A stretch of 52,115 nucleotides of DNA from Streptomyces regalis (lineage in GTDB: Bacteria; Actinomycetota; Actinomycetes; Streptomycetales; Streptomycetaceae), in contig NZ_LLZG01000372.1 of the NCBI RefSeq assembly GCF_001509475.1, positions 1 to 52,115 of the forward strand. Direction: 5' to 3'. Made by a program: the position numbers and the translations under genes. The first letter of the stretch is position 1. Every line of letters begins with the position of its first letter. Positions 19,268 to 29,388 of the stretch are shown one piece after another. The notes beneath the pieces are model-generated. The model searched no databases and was not told the origin of the DNA. It saw only the letters and a program-made list of their open reading frames with translations.

Positions 19268-20235
19268 ACGGGCAGGTCGGGCAGTTCCGCCTCGGGCCGT
19301 TCCCGAAGTGACAGCAGCACGCGCAGCACGGCGATCCACGTCACGGCCGAGCCGAACATGTGCAGGCCGACCAGGAGCTCAGGCAGGTCCGTGAAGTACT
19401 GGACGTAGCCGATGACGCCCTGGCCGAGGAGGATCAGGAAGAGGTCGCGGGTGCGGTTGAGGGGCCCCTTCGGGGCGTCGACGGCCTTGAGGACGAACCA
19501 CAGGGCGAACGTCAGCGTGACCACGATCCAGGCCAGCACGGCGTGCAGCTTGGTGACGTTCTCCCAGTCCAGCGGCATCCGCTCGACCTCGCTGGAGTCA
19601 CCCGCGTGCGGACCCGCGCCGGTGACCACCGTGCCGACCAGGATCAGCAGCACCGAGGCCCCGACCAGAACCCACACCAGCTGCTGCACCGCCTTGCCGA
19701 CCAGGGGACGCGGCGCCGCATCGCCCTCCCGGGTGCGCTGCCACATCGCCGTGGCGACCGCGATGAGGGCGGACGTCGCCACGAAGTGCGCCGCGACCGT
19801 GTAGGGGTTGAGCCCGACCAGGACGACGATGCCGCCGAGCACGGCGTTGCTCATCACGATCCAGAACTGCGCCCAGCCCAGCCGGGTCAGGCCGCGCCGG
19901 TACGGCTTCTCGGAGCGCGCGGCGATGATCGCCCAGCCGACCGCGGCGCACAGCACGTACGTCAGCATGCGGTTGCCGAACTCGATGGCACCGTGCAGGC
20001 CCATCTCGCTGGTGGCGGTGAGCGAGTCGTCGGTGCACTTGGGCCAGGTCGGGCAGCCGAGCCCCGAACCGGTGAGGCGTACCGCACCGCCGGTGACCAC
20101 GATGAGCACCGACATCACGAGCGCGGCGAGAGCTGCCCGCTGGACCGTCCTCGGTGTCGGGGTCCAGCGTGCGGCGATGAAGGCGAGCGGGTTGCGCACG
20201 GCCGCTACGGCGTCGGCGCGGGTCACGTTTGGCAC
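19222..20235 (-). CDS. ctaA: Heme A synthase
   Basis: The membrane enzyme oxidises a heme O methyl group to give heme A for cytochrome aa3. The protein has about eight hydrophobic helices, VVTGGAVRLTGSGLGCPTWP in the first periplasmic loop (Cys pair with PKC nearby), and conserved histidines in LHGAIEFGNR, VAAHFVAT, LHAVLAW and GLHMFGS. GTG at 20233-20235 (VPNVTRADA) was chosen; a GTG at 20263-20265 would add ten residues. The stop lies 46 bp inside the convergent nucleotidyltransferase gene. Confidence 0.94.
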   Translation of the reverse strand: MPNVTRADAVAAVRNPLAFIAARWTPTPRTVQRAALAALVMSVLIVVTGGAVRLTGSGLGCPTWPKCTDDSLTATSEMGLHGAIEFGNRMLTYVLCAAVGWAIIAARSEKPYRRGLTRLGWAQFWIVMSNAVLGGIVVLVGLNPYTVAAHFVATSALIAVATAMWQRTREGDAAPRPLVGKAVQQLVWVLVGASVLLILVGTVVTGAGPHAGDSSEVERMPLDWENVTKLHAVLAWIVVTLTFALWFVLKAVDAPKGPLNRTRDLFLILLGQGVIGYVQYFTDLPELLVGLHMFGSAVTWIAVLRVLLSLRERPEAELPDLPVQSYEATSASIAGPR

Positions 20236-20320
20236 GCGCCCTATCGTAGGCGGCCGCTTGTGCACGCTTTCACGAGGGTCCCCGGGAGGCCTGCCCCCGA
20301 CCTGCTCCCGGCAGAAGAAC

Positions 20321-21091
20321 CTACTCCCAGCGGAAGAACTTCCCCGCGGCCGTCAGCCCGACGACCGCCCACACGCCCAGAATCCCCAGGTCGGCCCAGG
20401 GCATCCCGGCCCCGTGCTGGAGCACGTCGCGCAGCCCGTCCGACAGGGCCGAGATCGGCAGCAGTCCGAGGACGTCCTGCGCGCCGGGCGGGAACTTGTC
20501 CAGCGGCACGATGACCCCGCCGCCGACGAGCAGGAGCAGGAAGACCAGGTTGGCGGCGGCCAGGGTGGCCTCGGCCTTGAGGGTGCCGGCCATCAGCAGG
20601 CCCAGACCCGAGAAGGCGGCCGTCCCCAGGATCAGCAGGAGGACGACGGCTGCCGGGTTGCCGTGCGGCGACCAGCCCAGCGCGAAGGCGATCACCGTCA
20701 GCAGGAGAATCTGCAGGACCTCGGTGACCAGCACCGACGCCGTCTTCGCCGTCATCAGGGCCCAGCGGGGCAGCGGGGAGGAGGCCAGCCGCTTCAGGAC
20801 GCCGTACCGGCGCTCGAAGCCCGTGGCGATCGCCTGCCCCGTGAACGCCGTCGACATCACGGCGAGGGCGAGGATGCCGGGGGTGAGGAAGTCGACGGCC
20901 TCGCCGGCGCCGGTGTCGACGATGTCCACCGAGCTGAACAGGGCCAACAGGAGGGTGGGGATCACGACGGTCAGGAGCAGCTGCTCGCCGTTGCGCAGCA
21001 GCATCTTCGTCTCGAGCGCCGCCTGGGTCGCGATCATGCGGGGGAGGGGAGCCGCGCCCGGCTTGGGGGTGTAGGTGCCGGTGGTCGTCAC
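20321..21091 (-). CDS. ABC-2 type transporter permease
   Basis: The 256-residue membrane protein has six predicted helices and the ABC-2 (daunorubicin-type) features KMLLRNGEQLLLTVVIPTLL near the start and FERRYGVLKRLASSPLPRWA in the middle. GTG start at 21089-21091 overlaps the TGA of a 39-codon micro-ORF, which in turn overlaps the ATPase gene. It forms an exporter with the 21204-22127 ATPase. Substrate unknown; its position next to ctaA is notable. Confidence 0.93.
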   Translation of the reverse strand: MTTTGTYTPKPGAAPLPRMIATQAALETKMLLRNGEQLLLTVVIPTLLLALFSSVDIVDTGAGEAVDFLTPGILALAVMSTAFTGQAIATGFERRYGVLKRLASSPLPRWALMTAKTASVLVTEVLQILLLTVIAFALGWSPHGNPAAVVLLLILGTAAFSGLGLLMAGTLKAEATLAAANLVFLLLLVGGGVIVPLDKFPPGAQDVLGLLPISALSDGLRDVLQHGAGMPWADLGILGVWAVVGLTAAGKFFRWE

Positions 21092-21207
21092 GAGCGCAGC
21101 TCCTTGCCGGTGAGCTCCAAGCTGTGTTTTCCCGGGGGACGCTGCGCCTGATTGCGGCTGCGCCGCGGCCCGGACCCCCGGCCGATCTCTGTCTGGGCCG
21201 GAATCAT
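21088..21207 (-). CDS. 39-codon micro-ORF made by duplication of the ATPase tail
   Basis: ATG (21205-21207) overlaps the ATPase stop as ATGA, and its TGA overlaps the permease GTG start. The final ten residues LELTGKELRS repeat the last ten of the ATPase. A 34-bp direct repeat (21088-21121 and 21204-21237, two mismatches) surrounds about 82 bp of unrelated sequence rich in GCGGC palindromes. The original junction was presumably a direct ATPase-permease overlap; the insertion preserved translational coupling. Whether the peptide is stable or only a coupling leader is unknown. Confidence 0.45.
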   Translation of the reverse strand: MIPAQTEIGRGSGPRRSRNQAQRPPGKHSLELTGKELRS

Positions 21208-22127
21208 GAGCGCAGCTCCTTGCCGGTGAGTTCCAAGAACACGTCTTCGAGGGTGTGCCGCTCGACCGAGATCTTCTCCGGCATCACCCCGTGCTGCGCA
21301 CACCACGACGTCACCGTCGCGAGCAGCTGGGGGTCGACCTTGCCGACGACCCGGTACGAACCCGGCGTCAGCTCCGCGGCCGTGCAGTCGGCGGGCAGGG
21401 CCTTCAGCAGGGACCCCACGTCCAGGCCGGGGCGGCCGGAGAAGCGGAGGGTGTTCTCGGCGCCGCCGCGGCACAGCTCCTCCGGGGAGCCCTGGGCGAT
21501 GACCCGGCCCGCGTCGATGATCGCGACGTCGTCGGCGAGCTGCTCGGCCTCGTCCATGTAGTGGGTGGTGAGGATCACCGAGACGCCGTCGGAGCGCAGG
21601 TCCCGGACCAGGTCCCAGGTGGCCCGGCGCGCCTGCGGGTCGAGCCCGGCGGTCGGCTCGTCCAGGAACACCAGCTCCGGGCGGCCGACCACGGCCATGG
21701 CGAGCGCCAGCCGCTGCTGCTGACCGCCGGAGAGACGGCGGTACGTGGTCCGGCCGCAGCTGCCGAGACCGAGCCGCTCGATGAGGGCGTCGACGTCCAG
21801 GGGGTGCGCGTGCAGCTTCGCCACATGCCGCAGCATCTCGTCCGCCCGCGCGCCCGAGTACACGCCGTCGGACTGCAGCATCACGCCGATACGGGGCCGC
21901 AGCTCGCCGGACTGTCTCACGGGGTCGAGGCCCAGGACGCGCACCGTGCCGGAGTCCGGCTTCCGGTACCCCTCGCAGGTCTCGACCGTCGTCGTCTTGC
22001 CCGCACCGTTGGGCCCGAGGACGGCGGTCACGCCCGCCTCGGCCACCAGGTCGAGGCCGTTCACCGCGGTCTTGGTGCCGTACCGCTTCACCAGGGCCTG
22101 GACCTGGACCACGGGCTCAGTTCGCAT
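21204..22127 (-). CDS. ABC-2 transporter ATP-binding protein
   Basis: The 307-residue DrrA-type ATPase has Walker A LGPNGAGKTTT, Q-loop VMLQSDGVY, signature LSGGQQQRLALAMAVV, Walker B LVFLDEPTAGLD and switch LTTHYMDEAEQ. A C-terminal regulatory extension ends in VERHTLEDVFLELTGKELRS, as in daunorubicin/bacitracin-type exporters. It works with the permease at 20321. Its C-terminal coding sequence is duplicated immediately downstream. Confidence 0.95.
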   Translation of the reverse strand: MRTEPVVQVQALVKRYGTKTAVNGLDLVAEAGVTAVLGPNGAGKTTTVETCEGYRKPDSGTVRVLGLDPVRQSGELRPRIGVMLQSDGVYSGARADEMLRHVAKLHAHPLDVDALIERLGLGSCGRTTYRRLSGGQQQRLALAMAVVGRPELVFLDEPTAGLDPQARRATWDLVRDLRSDGVSVILTTHYMDEAEQLADDVAIIDAGRVIAQGSPEELCRGGAENTLRFSGRPGLDVGSLLKALPADCTAAELTPGSYRVVGKVDPQLLATVTSWCAQHGVMPEKISVERHTLEDVFLELTGKELRS

Positions 22128-22172
22128 GGCTCCAGAGTCTAGGTACGTGGCTCGTCCCCCATACGGCCGGGT

Positions 22173-22970
22173 TCACATCTCCTCCGCGCGGGGCCGGTGT
22201 ATCTCCAGCCACCGCACCGCGTACGCCACCGCGTCGGCCACGGGGAACAGCCGTGCGTCGGCCGCGCCGACCTTTCCGCGCACGACGGGACGGTCCCGCT
22301 CGAAGTCGTGCCCCAGCTCGTCGAAACGGTCCGAGGTGATCGACACCTCGGTGACCACCTCCCAGCCGGCCGGTCCCGGGCGGCCCAGCTTCACGAGCGG
22401 TGCCGGGATCCGGTATTCGGCCAGGTGGAAGCTGGTGCAGGTGTCCCAGCCCGCGCCCAGCATCAGCACGCGCGCGTGGAGCTCCTCGAGCCGGGCCAGC
22501 GGGCTGCGCTCGCCCAGGCTGCAGTCGGCTGCATGTCCGGCGGTCACCTCCTCGGCGCGCGGGCCGACGGCGGCGAACGAGCTGTGGGGATGCGCACTGC
22601 GCAGGGCGCCCGGCCACGTCCGTACGGTCTCCGGGATCACGCCCATCCCGAGCGTGGGCGTGACGCGGGGGTCGTAGACCGGCATCGTGGACCGGATCGT
22701 CTCCCACCACTCCTCGGGCACCAGCGGATTGCGCCACGCCGCCGGATCGGAGAGATCGCCGGACTGGGTCGGGACCACCAAAGTGCCGTCCGGGCCGAGC
22801 GCGTCGAGGAGTCCCTGGACGGCCGTGACCGATCCTCCGCAGACCCAGCCGAGGGAGCTGAGGGAGGAGTGCACGAGAAGCGTTTCACCGCTTCGGACGC
22901 CGAGCTCGCGCAGTTGTGCGGCGAGGGTGGCCCGGGTGACAAGTGGGCCGGTCGGAGGGGGTGTCGACAT
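22173..22970 (-). CDS. Aminoglycoside N(3)-acetyltransferase-like protein
   Basis: The 265-residue protein matches the AAC(3)/FrbF antibiotic acetyltransferase fold: N-terminal LLVHSSLSSLGWVCGG (CoA-binding), LVVPTQSGDLSDPAAW, and AHPHSSFAAVG with GAGWDTCTSFHLAEY downstream. ATG at 22968-22970 (MSTPPPTGPLVTR) is preferred to an upstream in-frame ATG at 23040-23042, because the added residues look non-coding. It may give modest aminoglycoside tolerance or act on another amine. It is divergent from sufR. Confidence 0.88.
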   Translation of the reverse strand: MSTPPPTGPLVTRATLAAQLRELGVRSGETLLVHSSLSSLGWVCGGSVTAVQGLLDALGPDGTLVVPTQSGDLSDPAAWRNPLVPEEWWETIRSTMPVYDPRVTPTLGMGVIPETVRTWPGALRSAHPHSSFAAVGPRAEEVTAGHAADCSLGERSPLARLEELHARVLMLGAGWDTCTSFHLAEYRIPAPLVKLGRPGPAGWEVVTEVSITSDRFDELGHDFERDRPVVRGKVGAADARLFPVADAVAYAVRWLEIHRPRAEEM

Positions 22971-23023
22971 GGTTCGGAGTGTCCCGGAAGGGGGCTCGGC
23001 GGCGCCACTGAATTGGACCCCGT

Positions 23024-23035
23024 TTGATCGATCAA
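23024..23035. promoter_or_regulatory. Palindrome TTGATCGATCAA
   Basis: A perfect 12-bp palindrome in AT-richer DNA between the divergent acetyltransferase and sufR genes, about 54 bp ahead of the acetyltransferase start. The position fits an operator for that gene; the binding protein is unknown. Confidence 0.4.
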
Positions 23036-23056
23036 TGATCATTTCCGCAGGTCAGA

Positions 23057-23070
23057 TTAGGTATGCCTAA
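23057..23070. promoter_or_regulatory. Iron-box-like site TTAGGTATGCCTAA
   Basis: TTAGG and CCTAA flank TATG. This matches much of the DmdR/IdeR iron box (TTAGGTTAGSCTAACCTAA), about 73 bp ahead of the sufR start. It would link Fe-S assembly, or the divergent acetyltransferase gene, to iron status. The right half-site is incomplete. Confidence 0.45.
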
Positions 23071-23129
23071 GTGACGCAGGGCACCGTCGGGTGGCCCGGA
23101 CGCGGCTTGCCCGGTCCTGAGGAATTACG

Positions 23130-23143
23130 CAACAATGGCGTTG
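23130..23143. promoter_or_regulatory. SufR-type operator CAAC-N6-GTTG
   Basis: CAAC, six bases (AATGGC), then GTTG: the inverted repeat described for cyanobacterial SufR. Its last base is the first base of the sufR GTG start at 23143, so repressor binding would cover the transcription and translation start. Autoregulation of the whole suf operon is the straightforward reading. Confidence 0.75.
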
Positions 23144-23895
23144 TGAAAAACGTCGGCGAGGCTCGGGAGACCCCCATGGGGACCTCCCAGGAGGAGTTCG
23201 CGACCGGGGAGCGCTCCACGCGCAACCGGGTCGCGCGATCCATCCTGGACCACGGGCCGTCGACCGTCGCCGAGCTGGCCGGCCGGCTGGGGCTCACCCA
23301 GGCCGCCGTACGCAGGCATCTGGACGCGCTCGTCGCGGACGACGTCGTGGAGGCCAGGGAGCAGCGGGTGTACGGCACGCGCACGCGTGGCCGTCCCGCC
23401 AAGGTCTTCGCGCTCACCGACTGCGGTCGCGACGCCTTCGACCAGTCGTACGACAAGCTCGCCGCGGACGCCCTGAAGTGGATCGCCGAGCGCGAGGGCG
23501 GGAGCGAGGCGGTCGCCGCCTTCGCCCGGGCCCGGATCGCCGCCCAGGCGAGCGCGTACCGCAAGGCGATCGAGGCCGTCAGCCCTGACGAGCGCACCGA
23601 AGCCCTGGCCAAGGCCCTGAGCGCCGACGGGTACGCTGCTACGGCGCGCAGCGCACCCCTCCCGCAAAAAGGCGAGCAGCTGTGCCAGCACCACTGCCCG
23701 GTCGCCCACGTCGCGGAGCAGTTCCCGCAGCTGTGCGAGGCGGAGACGGAGATCTTCGCCGAACTGCTCGGAACGCACGTCCAGCGACTGGCGACCATCG
23801 CGCACGGCGACGGCGTCTGCACGACGTTCATCCCAAAGATTTCCCACACCACCCATAACGCACCTGCAAGCACGGCCGGGAGGAACCCCGCATGA
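23143..23895 (+). CDS. sufR: Fe-S-sensing suf operon repressor SufR
   Basis: The 250-residue DeoR/ArsR-like winged-helix protein has [20 protein letters not shown] as recognition region (about residues 44-63) and a wing [15 protein letters not shown]. Near the C-terminus [18 protein letters not shown] supplies cysteines spaced 3 and 12 apart, and GVC a fourth, the expected ligands of a 4Fe-4S cluster. GTG at 23143 ([13 protein letters not shown]) is chosen; an in-frame GTG at 23071 exists. It overlaps sufB by 4 bp, so the repressor is co-transcribed with its target operon. Confidence 0.92.
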   Translation: MKNVGEARETPMGTSQEEFATGERSTRNRVARSILDHGPSTVAELAGRLGLTQAAVRRHLDALVADDVVEAREQRVYGTRTRGRPAKVFALTDCGRDAFDQSYDKLAADALKWIAEREGGSEAVAAFARARIAAQASAYRKAIEAVSPDERTEALAKALSADGYAATARSAPLPQKGEQLCQHHCPVAHVAEQFPQLCEAETEIFAELLGTHVQRLATIAHGDGVCTTFIPKISHTTHNAPASTAGRNPA

Positions 23896-25313
23896 CTCTC
23901 CCCACGGAGACTGCCCACCCTGAGCTCGAGGGTCTGGGCAAGTACGAATACGGCTGGGCCGACTCCGACGAAGCCGGCGCCTCTGCGAAGCGCGGTCTGA
24001 GCGACGATGTCGTCAAGGACATCTCCGCGAAGAAGTCCGAGCCGGAGTGGATGACCAAGCTTCGTCTCAAGGGCCTGCGTCTCTTCGACAAGAAGCCCAT
24101 GCCGAACTGGGGCTCGGATCTTTCCGGTATCGACTTCGACAACATCAAGTACTTCGTACGTTCCACGGAGAAGCAGGCGGAGTCCTGGGAGGACCTGCCC
24201 GAGGACATCAAGAACACGTACGACAAGCTCGGCATCCCCGAGGCGGAGAAGCAGCGCCTCGTCGCCGGTGTCGCGGCCCAGTACGAGTCCGAGGTCGTCT
24301 ACCACCAGATCCGCGAGGACCTGGAGGAGCAGGGCGTCATCTTCCTCGACACCGACACCGCGCTGAAGGAGCACCCGGAGCTCTTCAAGGAGTACTTCGG
24401 CACCGTCATCCCGGTCGGTGACAACAAGTTCGCCTCCCTGAACACCGCCGTGTGGTCGGGTGGCTCCTTCATCTACGTGCCGCCGGGCGTGCACGTCGAG
24501 ATCCCGCTCCAGGCCTACTTCCGCATCAACACGGAGAACATGGGCCAGTTCGAGCGGACCCTGATCATCGTCGACGAGGGTGCCTACGTGCACTACGTCG
24601 AGGGCTGCACGGCCCCGATCTACAAGTCGGACTCGCTGCACTCCGCGGTCGTCGAGATCATCGTCAAGAAGAACGCCCGCTGCCGCTACACGACCATCCA
24701 GAACTGGTCGAACAACGTCTACAACCTGGTCACCAAGCGCGCCGTCGCCTACGAGGGCGCGACCATGGAGTGGATCGACGGCAACATCGGCTCCAAGGTG
24801 ACGATGAAGTACCCGGCCGTCTACCTGATGGGCGAGCACGCCAAGGGCGAGACCCTGTCCATCGCCTTCGCGGGCGAGGGGCAGCACCAGGACGCCGGCT
24901 CCAAGATGGTCCACATGGCGCCGAACACCTCCTCCAACATCGTGTCGAAGTCCGTGGCGCGTGGTGGTGGTCGTACGTCCTACCGCGGTCTCGTCGAGAT
25001 CGGCGAGGGCGCCCACGGCTCCAAGTCGAACGTGCTGTGCGACGCGCTGCTCGTCGACACCATCTCCCGCTCCGACACGTACCCCTACGTGGACGTCCGT
25101 GAGGACGACGTGTCCATGGGCCACGAGGCGACCGTCTCCAAGGTCTCCGAGGACCAGCTCTTCTACCTGATGAGCCGAGGCCTCAGCGAGTTCGAGGCGA
25201 TGGCGATGATCGTGCGCGGCTTCGTCGAGCCCATCGCGAAGGAGCTGCCCATGGAGTACGCCCTCGAGCTCAACCGGCTGATCGAGCTGCAGATGGAAGG
25301 CGCGGTCGGCTAA
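23892..25313 (+). CDS. sufB: Fe-S cluster assembly protein SufB
   Basis: The scaffold subunit of the SufBC2D complex, 473 residues. Conserved features include the [20 protein letters not shown] beta-helix region, [20 protein letters not shown] with its cysteine, and the C-terminal [20 protein letters not shown] segment. ATG at 23892 overlaps the sufR stop (ATGA). Followed by sufD after 62 bp. Confidence 0.97.
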   Translation: MTLPTETAHPELEGLGKYEYGWADSDEAGASAKRGLSDDVVKDISAKKSEPEWMTKLRLKGLRLFDKKPMPNWGSDLSGIDFDNIKYFVRSTEKQAESWEDLPEDIKNTYDKLGIPEAEKQRLVAGVAAQYESEVVYHQIREDLEEQGVIFLDTDTALKEHPELFKEYFGTVIPVGDNKFASLNTAVWSGGSFIYVPPGVHVEIPLQAYFRINTENMGQFERTLIIVDEGAYVHYVEGCTAPIYKSDSLHSAVVEIIVKKNARCRYTTIQNWSNNVYNLVTKRAVAYEGATMEWIDGNIGSKVTMKYPAVYLMGEHAKGETLSIAFAGEGQHQDAGSKMVHMAPNTSSNIVSKSVARGGGRTSYRGLVEIGEGAHGSKSNVLCDALLVDTISRSDTYPYVDVREDDVSMGHEATVSKVSEDQLFYLMSRGLSEFEAMAMIVRGFVEPIAKELPMEYALELNRLIELQMEGAVG

Positions 25314-25375
25314 GGCCCGCCCTCCGGACAACAGCTAGCGAAATCTGACGTAGGAAAGAGAGCAGACCGACAGCC

Positions 25376-26557
25376 ATGGCTGAGGCTCAGAACATCCCCG
25401 TGGGGTCCACCACCGCGGGCCAGATCGCGGTGGCCGCCGAGTCGACCGTCGCCACGCGCATGAGCGCGCCCCCGTCCTTCGACGTCGCGGACTTCCCGGT
25501 CCCGCACGGCCGCGAGGAGGAGTGGCGGTTCACCCCGCTGGAGCGCCTGCGCGGGCTGCACGACGGCACCGCCGTCGTGACCGGTGACGGCGTGAAGGTC
25601 GACGTGCAGGCCCCCGAGGGCGTCACCGTCGAGACCGTCGGCCGTGACGACGCCCGGATCGGCAAGGCCGGCACCCCGGTGGACCGCATCGCCGCCCAGG
25701 CGTACTCGGCGTTCGAGAAGGCCGGCGTGGTCACCGTCCCCAAGGAGACGGTCCTCACCGAGCCGATCCGCATCGCCGTGCACGGCGAGGGCGGGGTCCG
25801 CTACGGCCACCAGGTCGTCGAGCTGGGAGCCTTCGCCGAAGCCGTCGTCGTCATCGACCACACCGGTGACGCGGTGCTCGCCGCCAACGTCGACTACATC
25901 CTGGGCGACGGCGCCAAGCTGACCGTCGTCTCCGTCCAGGACTGGGACGACAAGGCCGTGCACGTGGCCCAGCACAACGCCCTCATCGGCCGGGATGCCT
26001 CGTTCAAGTCGGTCGTGGTGACCTTCGGCGGCGACCTCGTACGGCTGCACCCGCGCGTCTCGTACGCCGGCCCCGGCGGCGAGGTCGAGCTGCTCGGTCT
26101 GTACTTCACGGACGCCGGCCAGCACCAGGAGCACCGCCTTCTGGTCGACCACAACGTCCCGCACTGCAAGTCCAACGTCGTCTACAAGGGCGCCCTCCAG
26201 GGCGACAACGCCCACGCGGTGTGGATCGGTGACGTCCTCATCGAGGCCAAGGCCGAGGGCACGGACACGTACGAGATGAACCGCAACCTGGTTCTGACCG
26301 ACGGCGCCCGGGTCGACTCCGTGCCGAACCTGGAGATCGAGACCGGCGAGATCGTCGGCGCCGGCCACGCCTCCGCGACCGGCCGCTTCGACGACGAGCA
26401 GCTGTTCTACCTGATGGCCCGCGGCATCCCCGCCGACGAGGCCCGTCGCCTGGTGGTCCGCGGCTTCTTCGCCGAGCTCGTCCAGCAGATCGGTGTCGAC
26501 GACATCGAGGAGCGCCTCCTCGCGAAGATCGACGAGGAGCTGGAGGCGTCGGTCTGA
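25376..26557 (+). CDS. sufD: Fe-S cluster assembly protein SufD
   Basis: The 393-residue SufB paralogue is the partner in the SufBC2D scaffold. It shows the N-terminal FPVPHGREEEWRFTPLERLR motif, the beta-helix core (LLGLYFTDAGQHQEHRLLVD) and the shared C-terminal FYLMARGIPADEARRLVVRG. ATG at 25376 is preceded by GGAAAGAGAG. The stop TGA shares a base with the start of the Rieske gene (TGATG). Confidence 0.97.
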   Translation: MAEAQNIPVGSTTAGQIAVAAESTVATRMSAPPSFDVADFPVPHGREEEWRFTPLERLRGLHDGTAVVTGDGVKVDVQAPEGVTVETVGRDDARIGKAGTPVDRIAAQAYSAFEKAGVVTVPKETVLTEPIRIAVHGEGGVRYGHQVVELGAFAEAVVVIDHTGDAVLAANVDYILGDGAKLTVVSVQDWDDKAVHVAQHNALIGRDASFKSVVVTFGGDLVRLHPRVSYAGPGGEVELLGLYFTDAGQHQEHRLLVDHNVPHCKSNVVYKGALQGDNAHAVWIGDVLIEAKAEGTDTYEMNRNLVLTDGARVDSVPNLEIETGEIVGAGHASATGRFDDEQLFYLMARGIPADEARRLVVRGFFAELVQQIGVDDIEERLLAKIDEELEASV

Positions 26558-26877
26558 TGACCACCTTCGTACGCGCCTGTGCGCTGAGCGAGCTGGAGGA
26601 GGACACCCCGAAGCGGGTGGAACTCGACGGCACGCCGGTGTCCATCGTGCAGACCGAGGGCGAGGTCTTCGCGATCCACGACATCTGCTCGCACGCGAAC
26701 GTCTCGCTCTCCGAGGGCGAGGTGGAGGACTGCCAGATCGAGTGCTGGCTGCACGGCTCCAGCTTCGACCTCCGCACCGGCAAGCCGTCCGGCCTACCCG
26801 CGACGCGCCCCGTCCCCGTATACCCCGTAAAGATCGAAGGGGACGACGTGCTCGTCTCCCTCACCCAGGAGTCCTGA
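26557..26877 (+). CDS. Rieske-type ferredoxin of the suf operon
   Basis: The 106-residue protein has both Rieske cluster motifs: CSHANV near residue 47 and CWLHGS near residue 66, giving two Cys and two His ligands to a 2Fe-2S cluster. It resembles the small subunit ferredoxin of aromatic dioxygenases and is typically found between sufD and sufC in actinobacteria. It may pass electrons during Fe-S assembly. It overlaps sufD by one base and lies 7 bp before sufC. Confidence 0.94.
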   Translation: MTTFVRACALSELEEDTPKRVELDGTPVSIVQTEGEVFAIHDICSHANVSLSEGEVEDCQIECWLHGSSFDLRTGKPSGLPATRPVPVYPVKIEGDDVLVSLTQES

Positions 26878-26884
26878 GGCACCC

Positions 26885-27645
<761 letters not shown>

Positions 27646-27649
<4 letters not shown>

Positions 27650-28902
27650 CACAGCTGCCGGGCCTCCTCGACACCGAGGCGCTGCGCAAGGATTTCCCGA
27701 TCCTGGACCGCGTCGTCCACGACGGCAAGAAGCTCGTGTACCTGGACAACGCGGCGACCTCGCAGACGCCGCGCCAGGTGCTCGACGTGCTCTCCGAGTA
27801 CTACGAGCAGCACAACGCCAACGTCCACCGTGGCGTGCACGTCCTCGCCGAGGAGGCCACGGCGCTGTACGAGGGCGCGCGTGACAAGGTCGCGGAGTTC
27901 ATCAACGCGCCGAGCCGCGACGAGGTGATCTTCACCAAGAACGCCTCAGAGTCGCTCAACCTCGTGGCGAACATGCTCGGCTGGGCCGATGAACCCTACC
28001 GGGTGGACCACGAGACCGAGATCGTCATCACCGAGATGGAGCACCACTCCAACATCGTGCCGTGGCAGCTGCTCGCGCAGCGCACGGGCGCGAAGCTGAA
28101 GTGGTTCGGCCTGACCGACGACGGCCGCCTCGACCTGTCCAACATCGACGAGATCATCACGGAGAAGACGAAGATCGTCTCCTTCGTGCTGGTGTCGAAC
28201 ATCCTGGGCACGATCAACCCGGTCGAGGCGATAGTGCGCCGCGCGCAGGAGGTCGGCGCGCTGGTCTGCATCGACGCCTCGCAGGCGGCTCCTCATATGC
28301 CGCTGGACGTGCAGGCGCTCCAGGCCGACTTCGTGGCCTTCACCGGCCACAAGATGTGCGGCCCGACCGGCATCGGCGTCCTGTGGGGCCGCCAGGAGCT
28401 GCTGGAGGACCTGCCCCCGTTCCTCGGCGGTGGCGAGATGATCGAGACGGTGTCGATGCACTCGTCGACGTACGCTCCCGCCCCGCACAAGTTCGAGGCG
28501 GGCACGCCCCCGGTCTCGCAGGCCATCGGCCTGGGCGCGGCGATCGACTACCTCAACTCGATCGGCATGGACAAGATCCTCGCCCATGAGCACGCGCTCA
28601 CCGAGTACGCGGTGAAGCGGCTGGCGGAGGTCCCGGACCTGCGGATCATCGGCCCCACCACGGCCGAGGACCGCGGCGCCGCGATCTCCTTCACGCTCGG
28701 TGACATCCACCCGCACGACGTGGGCCAGGTCCTCGACGAGCAGGGCATCGCGGTCCGGGTCGGCCACCACTGCGCGCGGCCGGTCTGCCTCCGCTACGGA
28801 ATTCCTGCGACCACGCGAGCGTCGTTCTATCTGTACTCCACGCCGACCGAGATCGATGCTCTGGTGGACGGCCTGGAGCACGTACGGAACTTCTTCGGCT
28901 GA
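27646..28902 (+). CDS. sufS: Cysteine desulfurase SufS
   Basis: The PLP enzyme takes sulfur from cysteine for Fe-S assembly. The 418-residue protein shows YLDNAATSQTP near the start, ASEAL-type active site regions, the PLP lysine in FTGHKMCGPTGIGVLWG and the catalytic cysteine in VRVGHHCARPVCLRYG. GTG at 27646 overlaps the sufC stop. It passes the persulfide to SufU, encoded 18 bp downstream. Confidence 0.97.
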
Positions 28903-28920
28903 CGGGACGAGAGCGATCGC

Positions 28921-29388
28921 ATGAAGCTGGATTCGATGTACCAGGAAGTCATCCTGGACCACTACAAGAACCCGCACGGGCGTGGTCTGAGGGATGGCGA
29001 CGCAGAGGTACACCATGTGAACCCGACGTGCGGCGACGAGATCACCCTCCGCGTGAAGTACGACGGCACGAAGATCGAGGACGTCTCGTACGAGGGCCAG
29101 GGCTGCTCGATCAGCCAGGCCTCGGCGTCCGTACTGAACGAACTGCTGGTCGGCAAGGACCTCGCGGACGCCCAGAAGATCCAGGAGACCTTCCTGGAGC
29201 TGATGCAGTCCAAGGGCCGGATCGAACCGGACGACGCGATGGAGGAGGTCCTGGAGGACGCGGTCGCGTTCGCCGGAGTCTCCAAGTACCCCGCCCGGGT
29301 CAAGTGCGCCCTCCTGAGCTGGATGGCGTGGAAGGACGCGACGGCCCAGGTGCTGGGCGGAGCCGACGCCGAAAGGAAGACGGCATGA
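28921..29388 (+). CDS. sufU: Zinc-dependent sulfur-transfer protein SufU
   Basis: The 155-residue IscU-like protein accepts sulfur from SufS in Gram-positive bacteria. The three conserved cysteines lie in NPTCGDE, GQGCSISQ and ARVKCALL, and the 18-20 residue SufU-specific insertion (KGRIEPDDAMEE region) between the second and third is present, distinguishing it from IscU. ATG at 28921; its stop overlaps the sufT-like start by 4 bp. Confidence 0.96.
   Translation: MKLDSMYQEVILDHYKNPHGRGLRDGDAEVHHVNPTCGDEITLRVKYDGTKIEDVSYEGQGCSISQASASVLNELLVGKDLADAQKIQETFLELMQSKGRIEPDDAMEEVLEDAVAFAGVSKYPARVKCALLSWMAWKDATAQVLGGADAERKTA

Noticed and set aside
23067..25331. 754-residue minus-strand open frame
   Set aside because: Antisense to sufR and sufB, which are certain.
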